Assembly (NCBI GenBank): GCA_947478005.1
Contig: CANJVG010000015.1
Coordinates: 1 to 40,926 of the forward strand
Source: Bacteroidota bacterium
Lineage (GTDB): Bacteria; Bacteroidota; Bacteroidia; Chitinophagales; LD1
Length of the DNA: 40,926 nt
Reading direction: 5' to 3'
In this document: one piece after another, positions 33,591 through 40,926 of the stretch
How the letters are laid out: every line of letters begins with the position of its first letter
Numbering within the stretch: position 1 is the first letter of the stretch
The notes under the pieces: generated by a model
Database searches by the model: none
The model's input: the letters and a program-made list of their open reading frames with translations, nothing else
Told to the model about the DNA's origin: nothing
Translations under genes and position numbers: made by a program

Positions 33591-34850
33591 ATGCATCCTG
33601 CCTATATGTTACTCGCCATTCCCATGTTCTTTTTAGCAATGGGTGTTGAATGGCTTTGGGGTTATTTTAAAAAGAAAGACCTCTATCGCCTAAATGATTC
33701 TGTCAATAATTTATCTATTGGTCTGGGGCAACAAGTCTTCAGCTTGCTTTTCAAAGCCATGCTGTTGGGTGTGTATATATGGCTCTATGATAATTATTCT
33801 CTTTATCATATTCCTGCTACCTGGTGGAGTTTTTTACTCTGCCTAATCGCGTTTGATTTCTTTTTCTACTGGGCTCATCGCTGGGGTCATGAAATGAATA
33901 TATTTTGGGGAGCACATCTGGTACATCATCAAAGCGAAGAATACAATTTGAGTGTGGCGTTGCGTCAGTCGTGGTTTCATAGCGCCATTGCCTTTCCTAT
34001 CTTTCTGGCTATACCCATTATGGGCTTCGACCCTAAAATATTTGGAGCAGCAGCCATTGTGCAAACCTTGTATCAGTTTCCGGTTCATACCAAAGCTATA
34101 GGCAAGGTACATCCCTGGATTGAATACTGGTTCAATACGCCTTCACATCATCGGGTGCATCATGCCATCAATCCAAAATATTTAGATAAAAACCACGCAG
34201 GTGTCTTTATGATTTGGGATAGAATGTTTGGAACCTTTAAACAAGAGGAGGAGAACTATGAAATTTATTACGGCATTACTACTCAACTAAAAAGTTGGAA
34301 TCCGGTATGGGCCAACGTGCATTATTTTATAGAGATGTTTCAGCAGGCTCGCTTGATGGGCTGGTGGGATAAACTGAAAATGATTTTTGCGGCACCCGGC
34401 TGGCTACCAGATTACTTAGGCGGTCAGCAGTATGCCACCGAGCCTGGGCTTAATGGCATTAAAAAGTATAATGCAGATACCAATATCTATTTGAAAATCT
34501 ATTCGGTGGTGCAATACTTCGTTATGCTTGGCACAGCCTCGTTGTACATGCTTAATTTTAAGGAGATGAGCTCTTTCTACAGAGTTGTTTTCTTTTTGCT
34601 AATCCTAATTACCATGCTTATAATCGGCTCGATTTACGAAAACAAAAAGTGGCTGGTTTATGCAGAGTATGCGCGATTGGTTTTAGTCATGCTGGCGCTA
34701 AATACATTCTATTATTATTGGTATATCAATTGGTTTAATATCGTTGTTGGCATATCAGTAGTTATGTTTGTGGCTTGTGTGGTCTTTTTTACCTTTTCGT
34801 ATATCAACTGCAAAACCCAGGAGCGGTTAATACCCCAAACGTCTGAGTAA
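33591..34850 (+). CDS. Sterol desaturase / fatty acid hydroxylase family membrane protein
   Basis: The start is taken at ATG 33591 (MHPAYMLLAIPMFF, 419 residues), because the only in-frame alternative upstream is a TTG within a probable promoter. Several membrane helices surround the di-iron histidine clusters: H96RWGH100, H109xxHH113, H186HRVHH191 and H202. This is the three-box pattern of the fatty acid hydroxylase superfamily (PF04116) and resembles the alkylglycerol monooxygenase branch. Enzymes of this family use O2 to hydroxylate or desaturate lipids in the membrane; here the substrate may be an ether lipid, sterol-like or sphingolipid-type molecule, not decidable from sequence. A near-match -7 box (TATTTTAG, 33560-33567) with TTG 23 bp upstream may drive it. 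A C-terminal set of about four more helices (residues 300-405) has no known function. Confidence 0.9.
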   Translation: MHPAYMLLAIPMFFLAMGVEWLWGYFKKKDLYRLNDSVNNLSIGLGQQVFSLLFKAMLLGVYIWLYDNYSLYHIPATWWSFLLCLIAFDFFFYWAHRWGHEMNIFWGAHLVHHQSEEYNLSVALRQSWFHSAIAFPIFLAIPIMGFDPKIFGAAAIVQTLYQFPVHTKAIGKVHPWIEYWFNTPSHHRVHHAINPKYLDKNHAGVFMIWDRMFGTFKQEEENYEIYYGITTQLKSWNPVWANVHYFIEMFQQARLMGWWDKLKMIFAAPGWLPDYLGGQQYATEPGLNGIKKYNADTNIYLKIYSVVQYFVMLGTASLYMLNFKEMSSFYRVVFFLLILITMLIIGSIYENKKWLVYAEYARLVLVMLALNTFYYYWYINWFNIVVGISVVMFVACVVFFTFSYINCKTQERLIPQTSE

Positions 34851-34892
34851 CCGCACTGTTCAGTTTATCTTTACTTATTTATTCACAATTCG

Positions 34893-34920
34893 TTTGAAAT
34901 CGTTTCGCTACCTACTTTTG
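34893..34920 (+). promoter_or_regulatory. Bacteroidota-type promoter (TTTG - 16 bp - TACTTTTG)
   Basis: TACTTTTG at 34913-34920 matches the TAnnTTTG -7 consensus exactly, and TTTG at 34893-34896 is a suitable -33 element at a slightly short spacing. Transcription should start near 34927, giving a leader of about 55 nt before the ATG at 34981. Confidence 0.62.
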
Positions 34921-34980
34921 TAAAAGCCAAAAAAGTAGATATTCGCGTCAACGTAAACTCAAAAAACAAATTCATTTAAA

Positions 34981-35487
34981 ATGAAAAAATTACTCGTAGC
35001 CATTGCATTGTTAGGTATGACTTATTCAGGGTTCAGTGCCGAAAGTGAGGCAGTCCTTGACTTTAGAAAAATATACTGGGGTGCACCTAAAGATTCTATT
35101 TCCAGAGATGGAAAAAAGGTTGATTTCCAGAAAGACAGAAACTCGTTGATAAAGAATGCTTATACCATTCCTAATGATGATTTGACAATTGGTGCTGTGA
35201 AGTTAGATAGAGTGCTATATATTTTCAATGATGAAAATCGTTTCAATAAAGTGTTTTTGACTGGTAGTATGGACCAGGCTGAGCAAATGAAATTCATCCT
35301 TACTTATAAGTTTGGTGATTTTCGTAATGAGAGTTTTGTTGATGACAGCCATATAATGCAATGGCTAATTAAGGATGTAACTTTTACATTAAAAGAAATA
35401 AGCAAATCCCGTTTTGAATTGACTATTGAAAGCAGCTGGCAGAAAGGCGAGGACTATAAAAAAAACACTAGTGTAGATGATTTCTAA
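34981..35487 (+). CDS. Small exported protein of unknown function
   Basis: I do not recognise this 168-residue protein. It has a clear signal peptide (MKKLLVAIALLGMTYSGFSA). The mature part opens AVLDFRKIYWGAPKDSI, a shape seen in small periplasmic proteins that begin with a FRxxxWGxxxxxV motif. A beta strand pair follows (VKLDRVLYIFNDENRFNKVFLTG), then a Met/Gln-rich helix (MDQAEQMKFILTYKFGD) and a further sheet (DVTFTLKEISKSRFELTIESSW). No cysteines, lipobox or CTD are present, so it is probably a soluble periplasmic protein. It is a single-gene unit with its own promoter and a strong bidirectional terminator, which suggests independent and perhaps high expression. Codon use is AT-rich compared with neighbours. 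Confidence 0.85.
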   Translation: MKKLLVAIALLGMTYSGFSAESEAVLDFRKIYWGAPKDSISRDGKKVDFQKDRNSLIKNAYTIPNDDLTIGAVKLDRVLYIFNDENRFNKVFLTGSMDQAEQMKFILTYKFGDFRNESFVDDSHIMQWLIKDVTFTLKEISKSRFELTIESSWQKGEDYKKNTSVDDF

Positions 35488-35505
35488 GAATCGTTTGCGG
35501 TAAAT

Positions 35506-35539
35506 AAAAAAGGGTAAGAAAATCTTCTTACCCTTTTTT
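35506..35539 (+). terminator. Strong bidirectional intrinsic terminator
   Basis: A perfect 15-bp inverted repeat (AAAAAAGGGTAAGAA, loop AATC, TTCTTACCCTTTTTT) lies between convergent genes. It reads as stem plus T run on both strands, so it can end the small exported protein gene from the left and the cytochrome-oxidase assembly operon from the right. Confidence 0.92.
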
Positions 35540-35579
35540 ATTTATGTATTACAAGGTTCTGAAGCCTGCAATGAATTAG

Positions 35580-35822
35580 TTATTGCTGTGCTTTCTTGCG
35601 GGATCTCCACCAAAAGTAGCCAACCGTGCTAATAATGAGGTAAGGTGTGAAAAATAAATACATCACCCCTTTATTAATACCGTTAGAGTTAGTGGAGCCT
35701 GCATCGCGGGAACTCTCTGCTACAGCCTGGCACATTGAACATTGAGCGTGAGCTGAGAAAAGAGAGAGCAATACAATCGCAGCAATCAAGATGAATGGAA
35801 TGTATTTGATAAATCGGTTCAT
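35580..35822 (-). CDS. Small membrane protein with CSMC motif, cytochrome oxidase assembly cluster
   Basis: The start is placed at the ATG at 35820-35822 (MNRFIKYIPFILIAAIV), giving 80 residues; the upstream in-frame extension overlaps the DUF420 gene and lacks a signal sequence. A signal peptide or N-terminal helix ends SAHAQ, followed at once by CSMCQAVAESSRDAG, then a second helix (VMYLFFTPYLIISTVGYFWW) and a basic tail. The CxxC at the start of the mature part would face the periplasm and could bind copper or form a disulfide. It lies 17 bp after the DUF420 gene in the SCO operon, so a role in cytochrome oxidase assembly is likely. I know it only as a recurrent hypothetical protein in this setting. 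Confidence 0.82.
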   Translation of the reverse strand: MNRFIKYIPFILIAAIVLLSLFSAHAQCSMCQAVAESSRDAGSTNSNGINKGVMYLFFTPYLIISTVGYFWWRSRKKAQQ

Positions 35823-35839
35823 ACAACAAAAGTAATTGT

Positions 35840-36388
35840 TTATGAATAGTAAGGTGAAATCAACAGATAAACGATTACGCCCGTTATAGATACATATAGC
35901 CACAGCGGAAAAGTATAACGCGCAATCTTTTTGTGCTTGGCATATTCGCCCGTCAGACTTCTGTAGGCGGTGAAGAGAATGAAAGGCAGAATAACCGCTG
36001 CAAGGATAATGTGAGAGACAAGCAAAGCGAAATAGATAGTTCGGATAGTTCCTTCCCCTCCAAACTTTGTTTCACCGGCAAACAAGTGATGCGCAATATA
36101 CGACACCAAGAAAAACACTGAAAGAACGATAGCGCCCATCATCACACTCTTATGCGCCTCATATTTCTTTTGCTTTACTAAAACAAAAGCCAATATCAAC
36201 AGCACTGAGACGGTTGAGTTAACCACCGCATTGAAAGTGGCAAAGATATGCGGGTTAAAAGGCAACTCTATGCCCAAATGAATTTTTGGCAGCGCTGCCA
36301 CTATTAAAAATACAACTACGGAGATAATGCCTATTAACCATTTAACGGTTTTGTCATTCTTGGTGATTACAGGTTTCGGGAACGTCAT
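35840..36388 (-). CDS. DUF420 family membrane protein (CtaM-like)
   Basis: The 182-residue protein has about five membrane helices. Histidines at 37, 47, 79, 100, 101 and 126 sit near helix ends and are arranged as in DUF420 proteins. The Staphylococcus DUF420 protein CtaM is required for activity of haem-A cytochrome aa3 oxidase, so an assembly role in cytochrome oxidase is a reasonable inference. Its start codon overlaps the SCO stop as ATGA on the minus strand, and the small CSMC protein follows after 17 bp. The family call is firm, while the molecular action is not known in detail. Confidence 0.9.
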   Translation of the reverse strand: MTFPKPVITKNDKTVKWLIGIISVVVFLIVAALPKIHLGIELPFNPHIFATFNAVVNSTVSVLLILAFVLVKQKKYEAHKSVMMGAIVLSVFFLVSYIAHHLFAGETKFGGEGTIRTIYFALLVSHIILAAVILPFILFTAYRSLTGEYAKHKKIARYTFPLWLYVSITGVIVYLLISPYYS

Positions 36389-37137
36389 TCAAATAGTTTT
36401 TTAGAGGTTTCTTTTTGGTCATGAAAACTGAAACTGTGCTCGCTTTCGCGCAAAAGCAAAACAATATCACCCATCATTTTGTTCACCGTGGTGCTGTCTA
36501 CTCCACTATAGTAATTGCGGATGTTTCCTTGCTGGTCAACCAGCACTAATTTTTCGCTGTGGATGAAGGCTTCGGGGCCGCCATCGTTATCGTCTTTAGC
36601 GGTAATGAAAAAGCCATCCTTAGCGAGTTTGAAGATTGTTTCCTTGTTGTTGCGCAGAAAATACCATTTGCCGGGTATGGCATCATGGTCATCTGCATAT
36701 CTGCGCAATACATTGATCGTATCCTTTACAGGGTCAACCGTGAACGACACAATTTTGAAGTTATCATCTTTAATGAATCCCTTTTGCACACGTTCAAGGC
36801 TGTTGCTCATTTTGGGACAGATGCCGGGGCAGCTGGCAAAGAAGAAATCAGCGACATAAATATTTCCGCGCAATGAATCGAGTTCTAATGAATCTCCGCT
36901 CTGGGTTTCAAATTTTAAGTTCGGGATAACGTGATAAACTGAATCGGTTACCTTTTTCCCTTGCACATTGGTAAACTCAGCAGTGCCTTCAGCAAACATT
37001 TTGCCGGGGGCATGCGGCCGGTTCTTGTCGCGCGATAAATTCATTTCGCCCACATACCACTTGGAGAAGAAGACCACAAACGGAGGAACGAAGAGGACAA
37101 TGAAGAGAGCGATGAGTTTACTGCGGTTGCTTTTCAT
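36385..37137 (-). CDS. SCO family copper chaperone / thiol-disulfide protein
   Basis: This 250-residue protein has an N-terminal membrane anchor (LIALFIVLFVPPFVVFF) and a periplasmic thioredoxin-like domain. The SCO copper site is complete: Cys103-x3-Cys107 (FFFASCPGICPKM), the TVDP motif at 134-137, and His193 (AFIHSEKLVLVD). SCO proteins deliver copper to the CuA centre of cytochrome c oxidase subunit II or reduce its cysteines. The order SCO, DUF420, small CSMC protein is one minus-strand operon with overlapping or very close genes. The oxidase subunit genes are not in the window and probably lie elsewhere. The start at 37137 is 82 bp from the divergent M1 peptidase start. Confidence 0.94.
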   Translation of the reverse strand: MKSNRSKLIALFIVLFVPPFVVFFSKWYVGEMNLSRDKNRPHAPGKMFAEGTAEFTNVQGKKVTDSVYHVIPNLKFETQSGDSLELDSLRGNIYVADFFFASCPGICPKMSNSLERVQKGFIKDDNFKIVSFTVDPVKDTINVLRRYADDHDAIPGKWYFLRNNKETIFKLAKDGFFITAKDDNDGGPEAFIHSEKLVLVDQQGNIRNYYSGVDSTTVNKMMGDIVLLLRESEHSFSFHDQKETSKKLFE

Positions 37138-37219
37138 GAGTTTTTTAAATGCGGGCGCAATTATACAGCAGAATCATCAGACATTTCGGTTTGTTTTATG
37201 CGATTATATTCGTGCCATT

Positions 37220-39595
37220 ATGAAAAAACACTCTATCCTATTTATTATCCTCTGCAGTTTCTTAATCACCACAAAGGCGGCTGACTTTCGAGGAGATACT
37301 GTTGACATTCGCTCTTACCGGATTAATCTGGATCTTTCTGATTTTACCACTAAGATTCTTTATGGTGACGTAACCATTGGTCTGAAAGCAAAGATGAATA
37401 ATGTGCACAGCGTTCGTCTTGATTTGTTGAAGTTACTTGTGGACACGGTTATTGTAAATGGAAACAATACACCTTTTACCTATAACGATTCAGTTTTAAA
37501 TATCAACACTATTATCGCTTTGAACACCGGAGATTCTTTTACGGTACGGGTCGTTTATCATGGTCATCCATTGCAGATAGCGGGTGATTATGGCGGATTC
37601 TATTGGACAAACAGCTACGCGTTTAATATTGGAGATAGCTATAATTCCGACCCGCATAACTTTGGTAAAGTATGGTTTCCATGCTTCGATAATTTCAAGG
37701 AGCGAAGTCTGTTTGAGTATTTTGTAAGCACCAAGACTACACACAAAGCTTTTTGCAATGGTTTGCTTCTGGGCGTTACCACCAGCGGCATTAAAAAAGT
37801 ATGGCACTGGAAACTCAATCAAGAGATTCCTTCTTACCTGGCCAGTGTGGCTGTTTCTGATTTTCAAACTTTGCTCGATACGGTGAACGGAATGGGTGGA
37901 GTAAAAGAAATTCAGTTAGCTGCCCGTGCTTCGGATACTACCTCACTCAAAAATCTGTTTAATCACCTGCACGATGCCTTCCATATTCAGGAAGGCATGT
38001 GGGGAGAATATGTGTGGGATAGAGTTGGTTACTGCATAGTGCCTTTTACCGGTGGAGCTATTGAGCACGCTACGAACATTGCCTTTTCACAATACTATTT
38101 GGCGGTTGTGCCTCAGCAGTGCGAAACCGCTATGGCACATGAACTGTCGCACCATTGGTTTGGAGATTTAGTAACCTGTGAAACAGCCGCTGACATGTGG
38201 TTGAACGAAGGTTGGGCGCGATACAATGAAAAACTCTTTATCGAAAGATTTTATGGCGACTCGGCTTATCAATCGCTCATGAAGATTAATCACGAAGATA
38301 TTCTGCATACAGCCCATGTAGCTGACGGAAGTTATTTGCCGATTAGCGGAGTGCCTCCGCAATATACCTTTGGCAAAACAGTGTATGATAAAGCTGCTGA
38401 TGCCATTCACACGCTTCGTTCATACATGGGTGATGCTTTGTTTTTCAGTTGTGTAAAAAGCTATTTGACTGCATACAGCGGACAAACTGCAAACACCGCA
38501 CAAATGCGCGACTATCTTTCAACCTGCTCCGGTATTAACCTCACCGATTTTTTTGCTGATTGGATTTATGCCCCAGGCTTTCCGCACTTTTCTATCGAAA
38601 GTTCGGTGGTCCAATCTACCCTAGTGGATACAACGGTGAATCTGGTGATTCGTCAACAACTCAATCATGCGCCACACTACTATAATAATGTGCCTGTGAC
38701 GGTAAGTTATTTCGATGCGCAATGGAATCGTATAGATGAAGTAGTGATGGTGAGCGGACAATGTACTTTCCATAATCGTAGCTTTACCACTTTCACTCCG
38801 GTATATGTTGCTCTTGACTTTGACGGAAAACTACAAGATGCAATTACCGATGCATGGAAGGTAATTTCCAACATAGGCACTTATGATTTCGGAACGGCAA
38901 AGATGATTTTGACCGCTACGGCCAATGTGGATTCGAGTTTGGTGCGGGTGGAACACAACTGGGTGCGTCCGGAGCCAATGCAAACGAAGATCGCGGGATT
39001 GCATTTGCATGATAAACGTTATTGGACTGTTGACGGAATCTTCAATGCGGGTTTTAAGGCTTCTGCACGCATTGATTATAACGGCACCGATGCAACTTTG
39101 GATGGTTCTTTCTTTATCAATAACGAAGACAGCCTGGTGGTGATGTATCGCCCGAACTCTACTACCGAGTGGGCAATTGCTGATTCATTTGCCATCAATA
39201 CTGCCGGAAGCAACACCAACAAAATCGGTTCTGCTACCATCAACAATTTGCAGAAGGGGCAATATTGTTTAGCTATCTGGAAAGCTTCGATAGCTGATAC
39301 TACTACTGCCTTTGTCGATTGTGTTTACAATTCAGTAAAGGAAATAAGTTCGAATACCACCTTCCAGATTTTCCCGAACCCAACGAACGAAAACGTCCAG
39401 GTTTCTTTCGAGAAAAATGTTTTCGGCAAAGCAGAGGTATTTGATTTGGCTGGCAGAAAGTTGATGGAGCAAGCAATAGTTTCGGAACAAAATGCTGTTC
39501 AGTTAGGCTTGCAGAATTTATCGGGCGGAGCTTATTTGGTTACGTTGACAGGGCTTTCGGGAAACAGAATTAGCAGAACATTAATTAAAGAATAA
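37220..39595 (+). CDS. Secreted M1 family metallopeptidase with T9SS type A sorting domain
   Basis: The start is taken at ATG 37220 (MKKHSILFIILCSFLITTKA), a good signal peptide giving 791 residues; the longer frame to 36968 runs antisense into the SCO gene and has no such signal. Residues about 25-200 form the M1 N-terminal beta domain. The catalytic zinc site is complete: H307ELSH311 with Glu330 in NEGWAR, the HExxH-x18-E pattern, and Glu308 as general base. The usual GAMEN substrate motif appears as GGAIEH, a variant seen in secreted M1 enzymes. A helical domain follows, then about 150 residues of Ig-like sequence and a type A sorting domain (FQIFPNPTNENVQ, AEVFDLAGRKLME, LSGGAYLVTLTG). 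It is probably a surface-anchored or released aminopeptidase for peptide use. Confidence 0.93.
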   Translation: MKKHSILFIILCSFLITTKAADFRGDTVDIRSYRINLDLSDFTTKILYGDVTIGLKAKMNNVHSVRLDLLKLLVDTVIVNGNNTPFTYNDSVLNINTIIALNTGDSFTVRVVYHGHPLQIAGDYGGFYWTNSYAFNIGDSYNSDPHNFGKVWFPCFDNFKERSLFEYFVSTKTTHKAFCNGLLLGVTTSGIKKVWHWKLNQEIPSYLASVAVSDFQTLLDTVNGMGGVKEIQLAARASDTTSLKNLFNHLHDAFHIQEGMWGEYVWDRVGYCIVPFTGGAIEHATNIAFSQYYLAVVPQQCETAMAHELSHHWFGDLVTCETAADMWLNEGWARYNEKLFIERFYGDSAYQSLMKINHEDILHTAHVADGSYLPISGVPPQYTFGKTVYDKAADAIHTLRSYMGDALFFSCVKSYLTAYSGQTANTAQMRDYLSTCSGINLTDFFADWIYAPGFPHFSIESSVVQSTLVDTTVNLVIRQQLNHAPHYYNNVPVTVSYFDAQWNRIDEVVMVSGQCTFHNRSFTTFTPVYVALDFDGKLQDAITDAWKVISNIGTYDFGTAKMILTATANVDSSLVRVEHNWVRPEPMQTKIAGLHLHDKRYWTVDGIFNAGFKASARIDYNGTDATLDGSFFINNEDSLVVMYRPNSTTEWAIADSFAINTAGSNTNKIGSATINNLQKGQYCLAIWKASIADTTTAFVDCVYNSVKEISSNTTFQIFPNPTNENVQVSFEKNVFGKAEVFDLAGRKLMEQAIVSEQNAVQLGLQNLSGGAYLVTLTGLSGNRISRTLIKE

Positions 39596-39614
39596 GCGAG
39601 GTCGGTTTATAGAT

Positions 39615-39647
39615 GCTTCGTCCTATCTGGCGAAGCTGACTTTTTTT
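39615..39647 (+). terminator. Intrinsic terminator after the M1 peptidase gene
   Basis: GCTTCG and CGAAGC pair with an inner CC/GG extension and one bulged T across a short loop, followed by TGAC and seven T residues. Confidence 0.75.
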
Positions 39648-39721
39648 ATTCTATAGAGATTGTTTTTCCCCTCTCCTCAATTCCCTACTTTTCTATTTTC
39701 ACCCCCGTAAAAAACAAAGGC

Positions 39722-40618
39722 ATGCAGATTAAGAAAGTAGCAGTAATAGGAGCCGGCACGATGGGCAATGGAATAGCGCAGGTGTTTGCCATGAGCGGTT
39801 ATGAAGTGGTGATGATTGACACCAACATTGAAGCACTTGGCAGGGGCACACAGAATATAATTAAGAACACCGACCGCATGGTGGCCAAAGGAACGTTGAC
39901 TGAAGCATTGCGTGATGCAGCCTTAAAAAATATTACGACCAGTCCTGCCCTCGATAGCTGCAAGGACATGGACCTGGTGGTGGAAGCGGCTACGGAAAAC
40001 GTGGACATTAAACTCAGCATTTTTAAAAAGTTGGATGAAATATGTAAGCCCGAAACCATTCTGGCCTCCAACACTTCGTCTATCTCTATCACCAAAATTG
40101 GTGCCGCCACCAAGCGCGCTGATAAAGTAATAGGCATGCACTTTATGAACCCTGTGCCGCTGATGAAACTGGTCGAGTTGATTCGTGGTTACGCTACGAG
40201 CGATGCCTGCGTGTCCGAGATATTAGCCTGCACCCAAACCCTCGGCAAGACCCCGGTAGAGGTGAATGATTATCCGGGTTTTGTGGCCAATCGCATTTTG
40301 ATGCCGATGATAAATGAAGCTATTGCCACGCTGCACGAAGGGGTGGCGGGTGTAAGCGAAATTGATACCGTGATGAAATTGGGCATGGCGCATCCGATGG
40401 GTCCTTTGCAACTGGCCGACTTTATCGGTCTGGATGTTTGCCTCGCTATTTTAAGAGTGCTGCATGACGGCTTCGGCAATCCTAAATATGCTCCTTCGCC
40501 TTTATTGGTGAACATGGTTACGGCCGGTTATCTGGGTGTGAAAACCGGAGAAGGATTCTATAAATATACAGCAGGCAGCAAAGAACTCGTTGTAGCGGGG
40601 CGCTTTGCCAAATCATAA
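39722..40618 (+). CDS. 3-hydroxybutyryl-CoA (3-hydroxyacyl-CoA) dehydrogenase
   Basis: This 298-residue soluble enzyme oxidises or forms 3-hydroxyacyl-CoA with NAD(H), in fatty acid oxidation or in butyryl-CoA metabolism. The Rossmann motif GAGTMG is at residues 10-15 with Asp33 for NAD, the VVEAATE segment at 86-92 and SNTSSISI at 116-123 with catalytic Ser117. The catalytic His140-Glu152 pair sits in GMHFMNPVPLMKLVE, and Asn190 in DYPGFVANR, as in known family members. The C-terminal half (AHPMGPLQLADFIGLD) is the dimerisation domain. Length is normal for the stand-alone enzyme, so it is not the large fused FadB type. It is a single gene with a terminator after it; a TTG-23 bp-TACTTTTC near-match (39660-39693) could be its promoter. 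Confidence 0.95.
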   Translation: MQIKKVAVIGAGTMGNGIAQVFAMSGYEVVMIDTNIEALGRGTQNIIKNTDRMVAKGTLTEALRDAALKNITTSPALDSCKDMDLVVEAATENVDIKLSIFKKLDEICKPETILASNTSSISITKIGAATKRADKVIGMHFMNPVPLMKLVELIRGYATSDACVSEILACTQTLGKTPVEVNDYPGFVANRILMPMINEAIATLHEGVAGVSEIDTVMKLGMAHPMGPLQLADFIGLDVCLAILRVLHDGFGNPKYAPSPLLVNMVTAGYLGVKTGEGFYKYTAGSKELVVAGRFAKS

Positions 40619-40638
40619 ACAACTTTTCACTTTCCGGG

Positions 40639-40670
40639 AAAAGCCAAAACCAAGCAGGTTTTGGCTTTTT
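40639..40670 (+). terminator. Intrinsic terminator after the 3-hydroxyacyl-CoA dehydrogenase gene
   Basis: A perfect 13-bp stem (AAAAGCCAAAACC, loop AAGCA, GGTTTTGGCTTTT) ends in a T run 20 bp after the stop codon. Confidence 0.9.
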
Positions 40671-40708
40671 GCTTTTAAGGTAGGGCTTAAAATACCTGCT
40701 TTTTATTG

Positions 40709-40926
40709 GTTTCCGAAAAAGGAAATGCCTCTTGTATTCATACAAGGCCTGTTTCCGAAAAAGGAAATGCCCCTTGTATTCATACAAGGCCTGTTTCCGA
40801 AAAAGGAAATGTCCCTTGTATTCATACAAGGCCTGTTTCCGAAAAAGGAAATGCCCCTTGTATTCATACAAGGCCTGTTTCCGAAAAAGGAAATGCCCCT
40901 TGTATTCATACAAGGCTCGTTCCCGA
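40709..40926. repeat. 42-bp tandem array, five full units plus a partial sixth at the window edge
   Basis: Units start at 40709, 40751, 40793, 40835, 40877 and 40919, exactly 42 bp apart with no spacers. Every unit holds two inverted repeats: TTTCC-GAAAAA-GGAAA, and CCTTGTAT-TC-ATACAAGG. Unit 1 has one change that turns a C-G pair into a wobble, unit 3 has one change outside the stems, and unit 5 ends TC instead of CT. The array continues past the window. The 42-bp period is a multiple of three, so open frames persist on the minus strand, but no coding signal supports them. Confidence 0.93.

Noticed and set aside
36968-37219. Upstream extension of the M1 peptidase to 36968
   Set aside because: The extra 84 codons are antisense to the SCO gene and would bury a good signal peptide that begins at 37220.
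40518-40913. 131-codon minus-strand frame
   Set aside because: It is antisense to the dehydrogenase terminator and depends on the 42-bp array for most of its length; no start signal or family resemblance.
40709-40926. CRISPR array
   Set aside because: The 42-bp units follow each other directly; there are no variable spacers between repeats and no cas genes in the window.

Overview
The window comes from a Bacteroidota chromosome, most likely a Chitinophagales/Saprospirales/Cytophagales-type environmental bacterium. The lineage call rests on several signs: type IX secretion (T9SS) C-terminal sorting domains on five proteins (one type B, four type A or FlgD-like), PorP/SprF, PorE-like and PorV/PorQ-like proteins, a PorU-like C25 peptidase, start codons without Shine-Dalgarno sequences, and promoter-like boxes of the Bacteroidota TAnnTTTG type. 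TAA, TAG and TGA all end ordinary genes, so the genetic code is standard.

Region 1 (1-14567): the 3' part of a giant SprB-like surface adhesin whose start lies outside the window. At least 3730 residues are visible: 29 Ig/PKD-like repeats arranged in groups of three, a transition zone, ten cadherin-like domains and a T9SS type B sorting domain. An intrinsic terminator follows, then a PorP/SprF-type outer-membrane protein and a PorE-like TPR/beta-propeller/regulatory-domain/OmpA protein. Together they look like a cargo, outer-membrane partner and peptidoglycan anchor module.

Region 2 (14636-19024): a tightly packed MacAB-type export operon with an ATPase, two paralogous permeases overlapping by ATGA, and a membrane-fusion protein, closed by a terminator. 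A 563-bp gene-free stretch follows with a REP-like palindrome and a short 21-bp tandem repeat. Region 3 (19487-24454): an exported DNA/RNA non-specific nuclease lipoprotein and a large T9SS-sorted protein with three exact-period 267-bp internal repeats.

Region 4 (24498-31736): a small Cys-rich CWC protein on the minus strand, then a plus-strand operon. The operon holds an AcpH-like gene interrupted by an in-frame amber codon, a PorV/PorQ-family barrel and a 1701-residue PorU-like gingipain-family peptidase, and it is probably a second T9SS sortase module. Region 5 (31835-35539): another T9SS-sorted secreted protein, a sterol desaturase/fatty-acid hydroxylase family membrane enzyme, and a small exported protein of unknown function with a good promoter and terminator.

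Region 6 (35580-39647): a minus-strand cytochrome-oxidase assembly operon (SCO, DUF420/CtaM-like, small CxxC membrane protein) divergent from a T9SS-sorted M1 metallopeptidase. Region 7 (39722-40926): a 3-hydroxybutyryl-CoA dehydrogenase, its terminator, and a 42-bp tandem array with two hairpins per unit running off the window edge. Most of the window serves the cell envelope and protein export; no clear phage, transposon or CRISPR is present.
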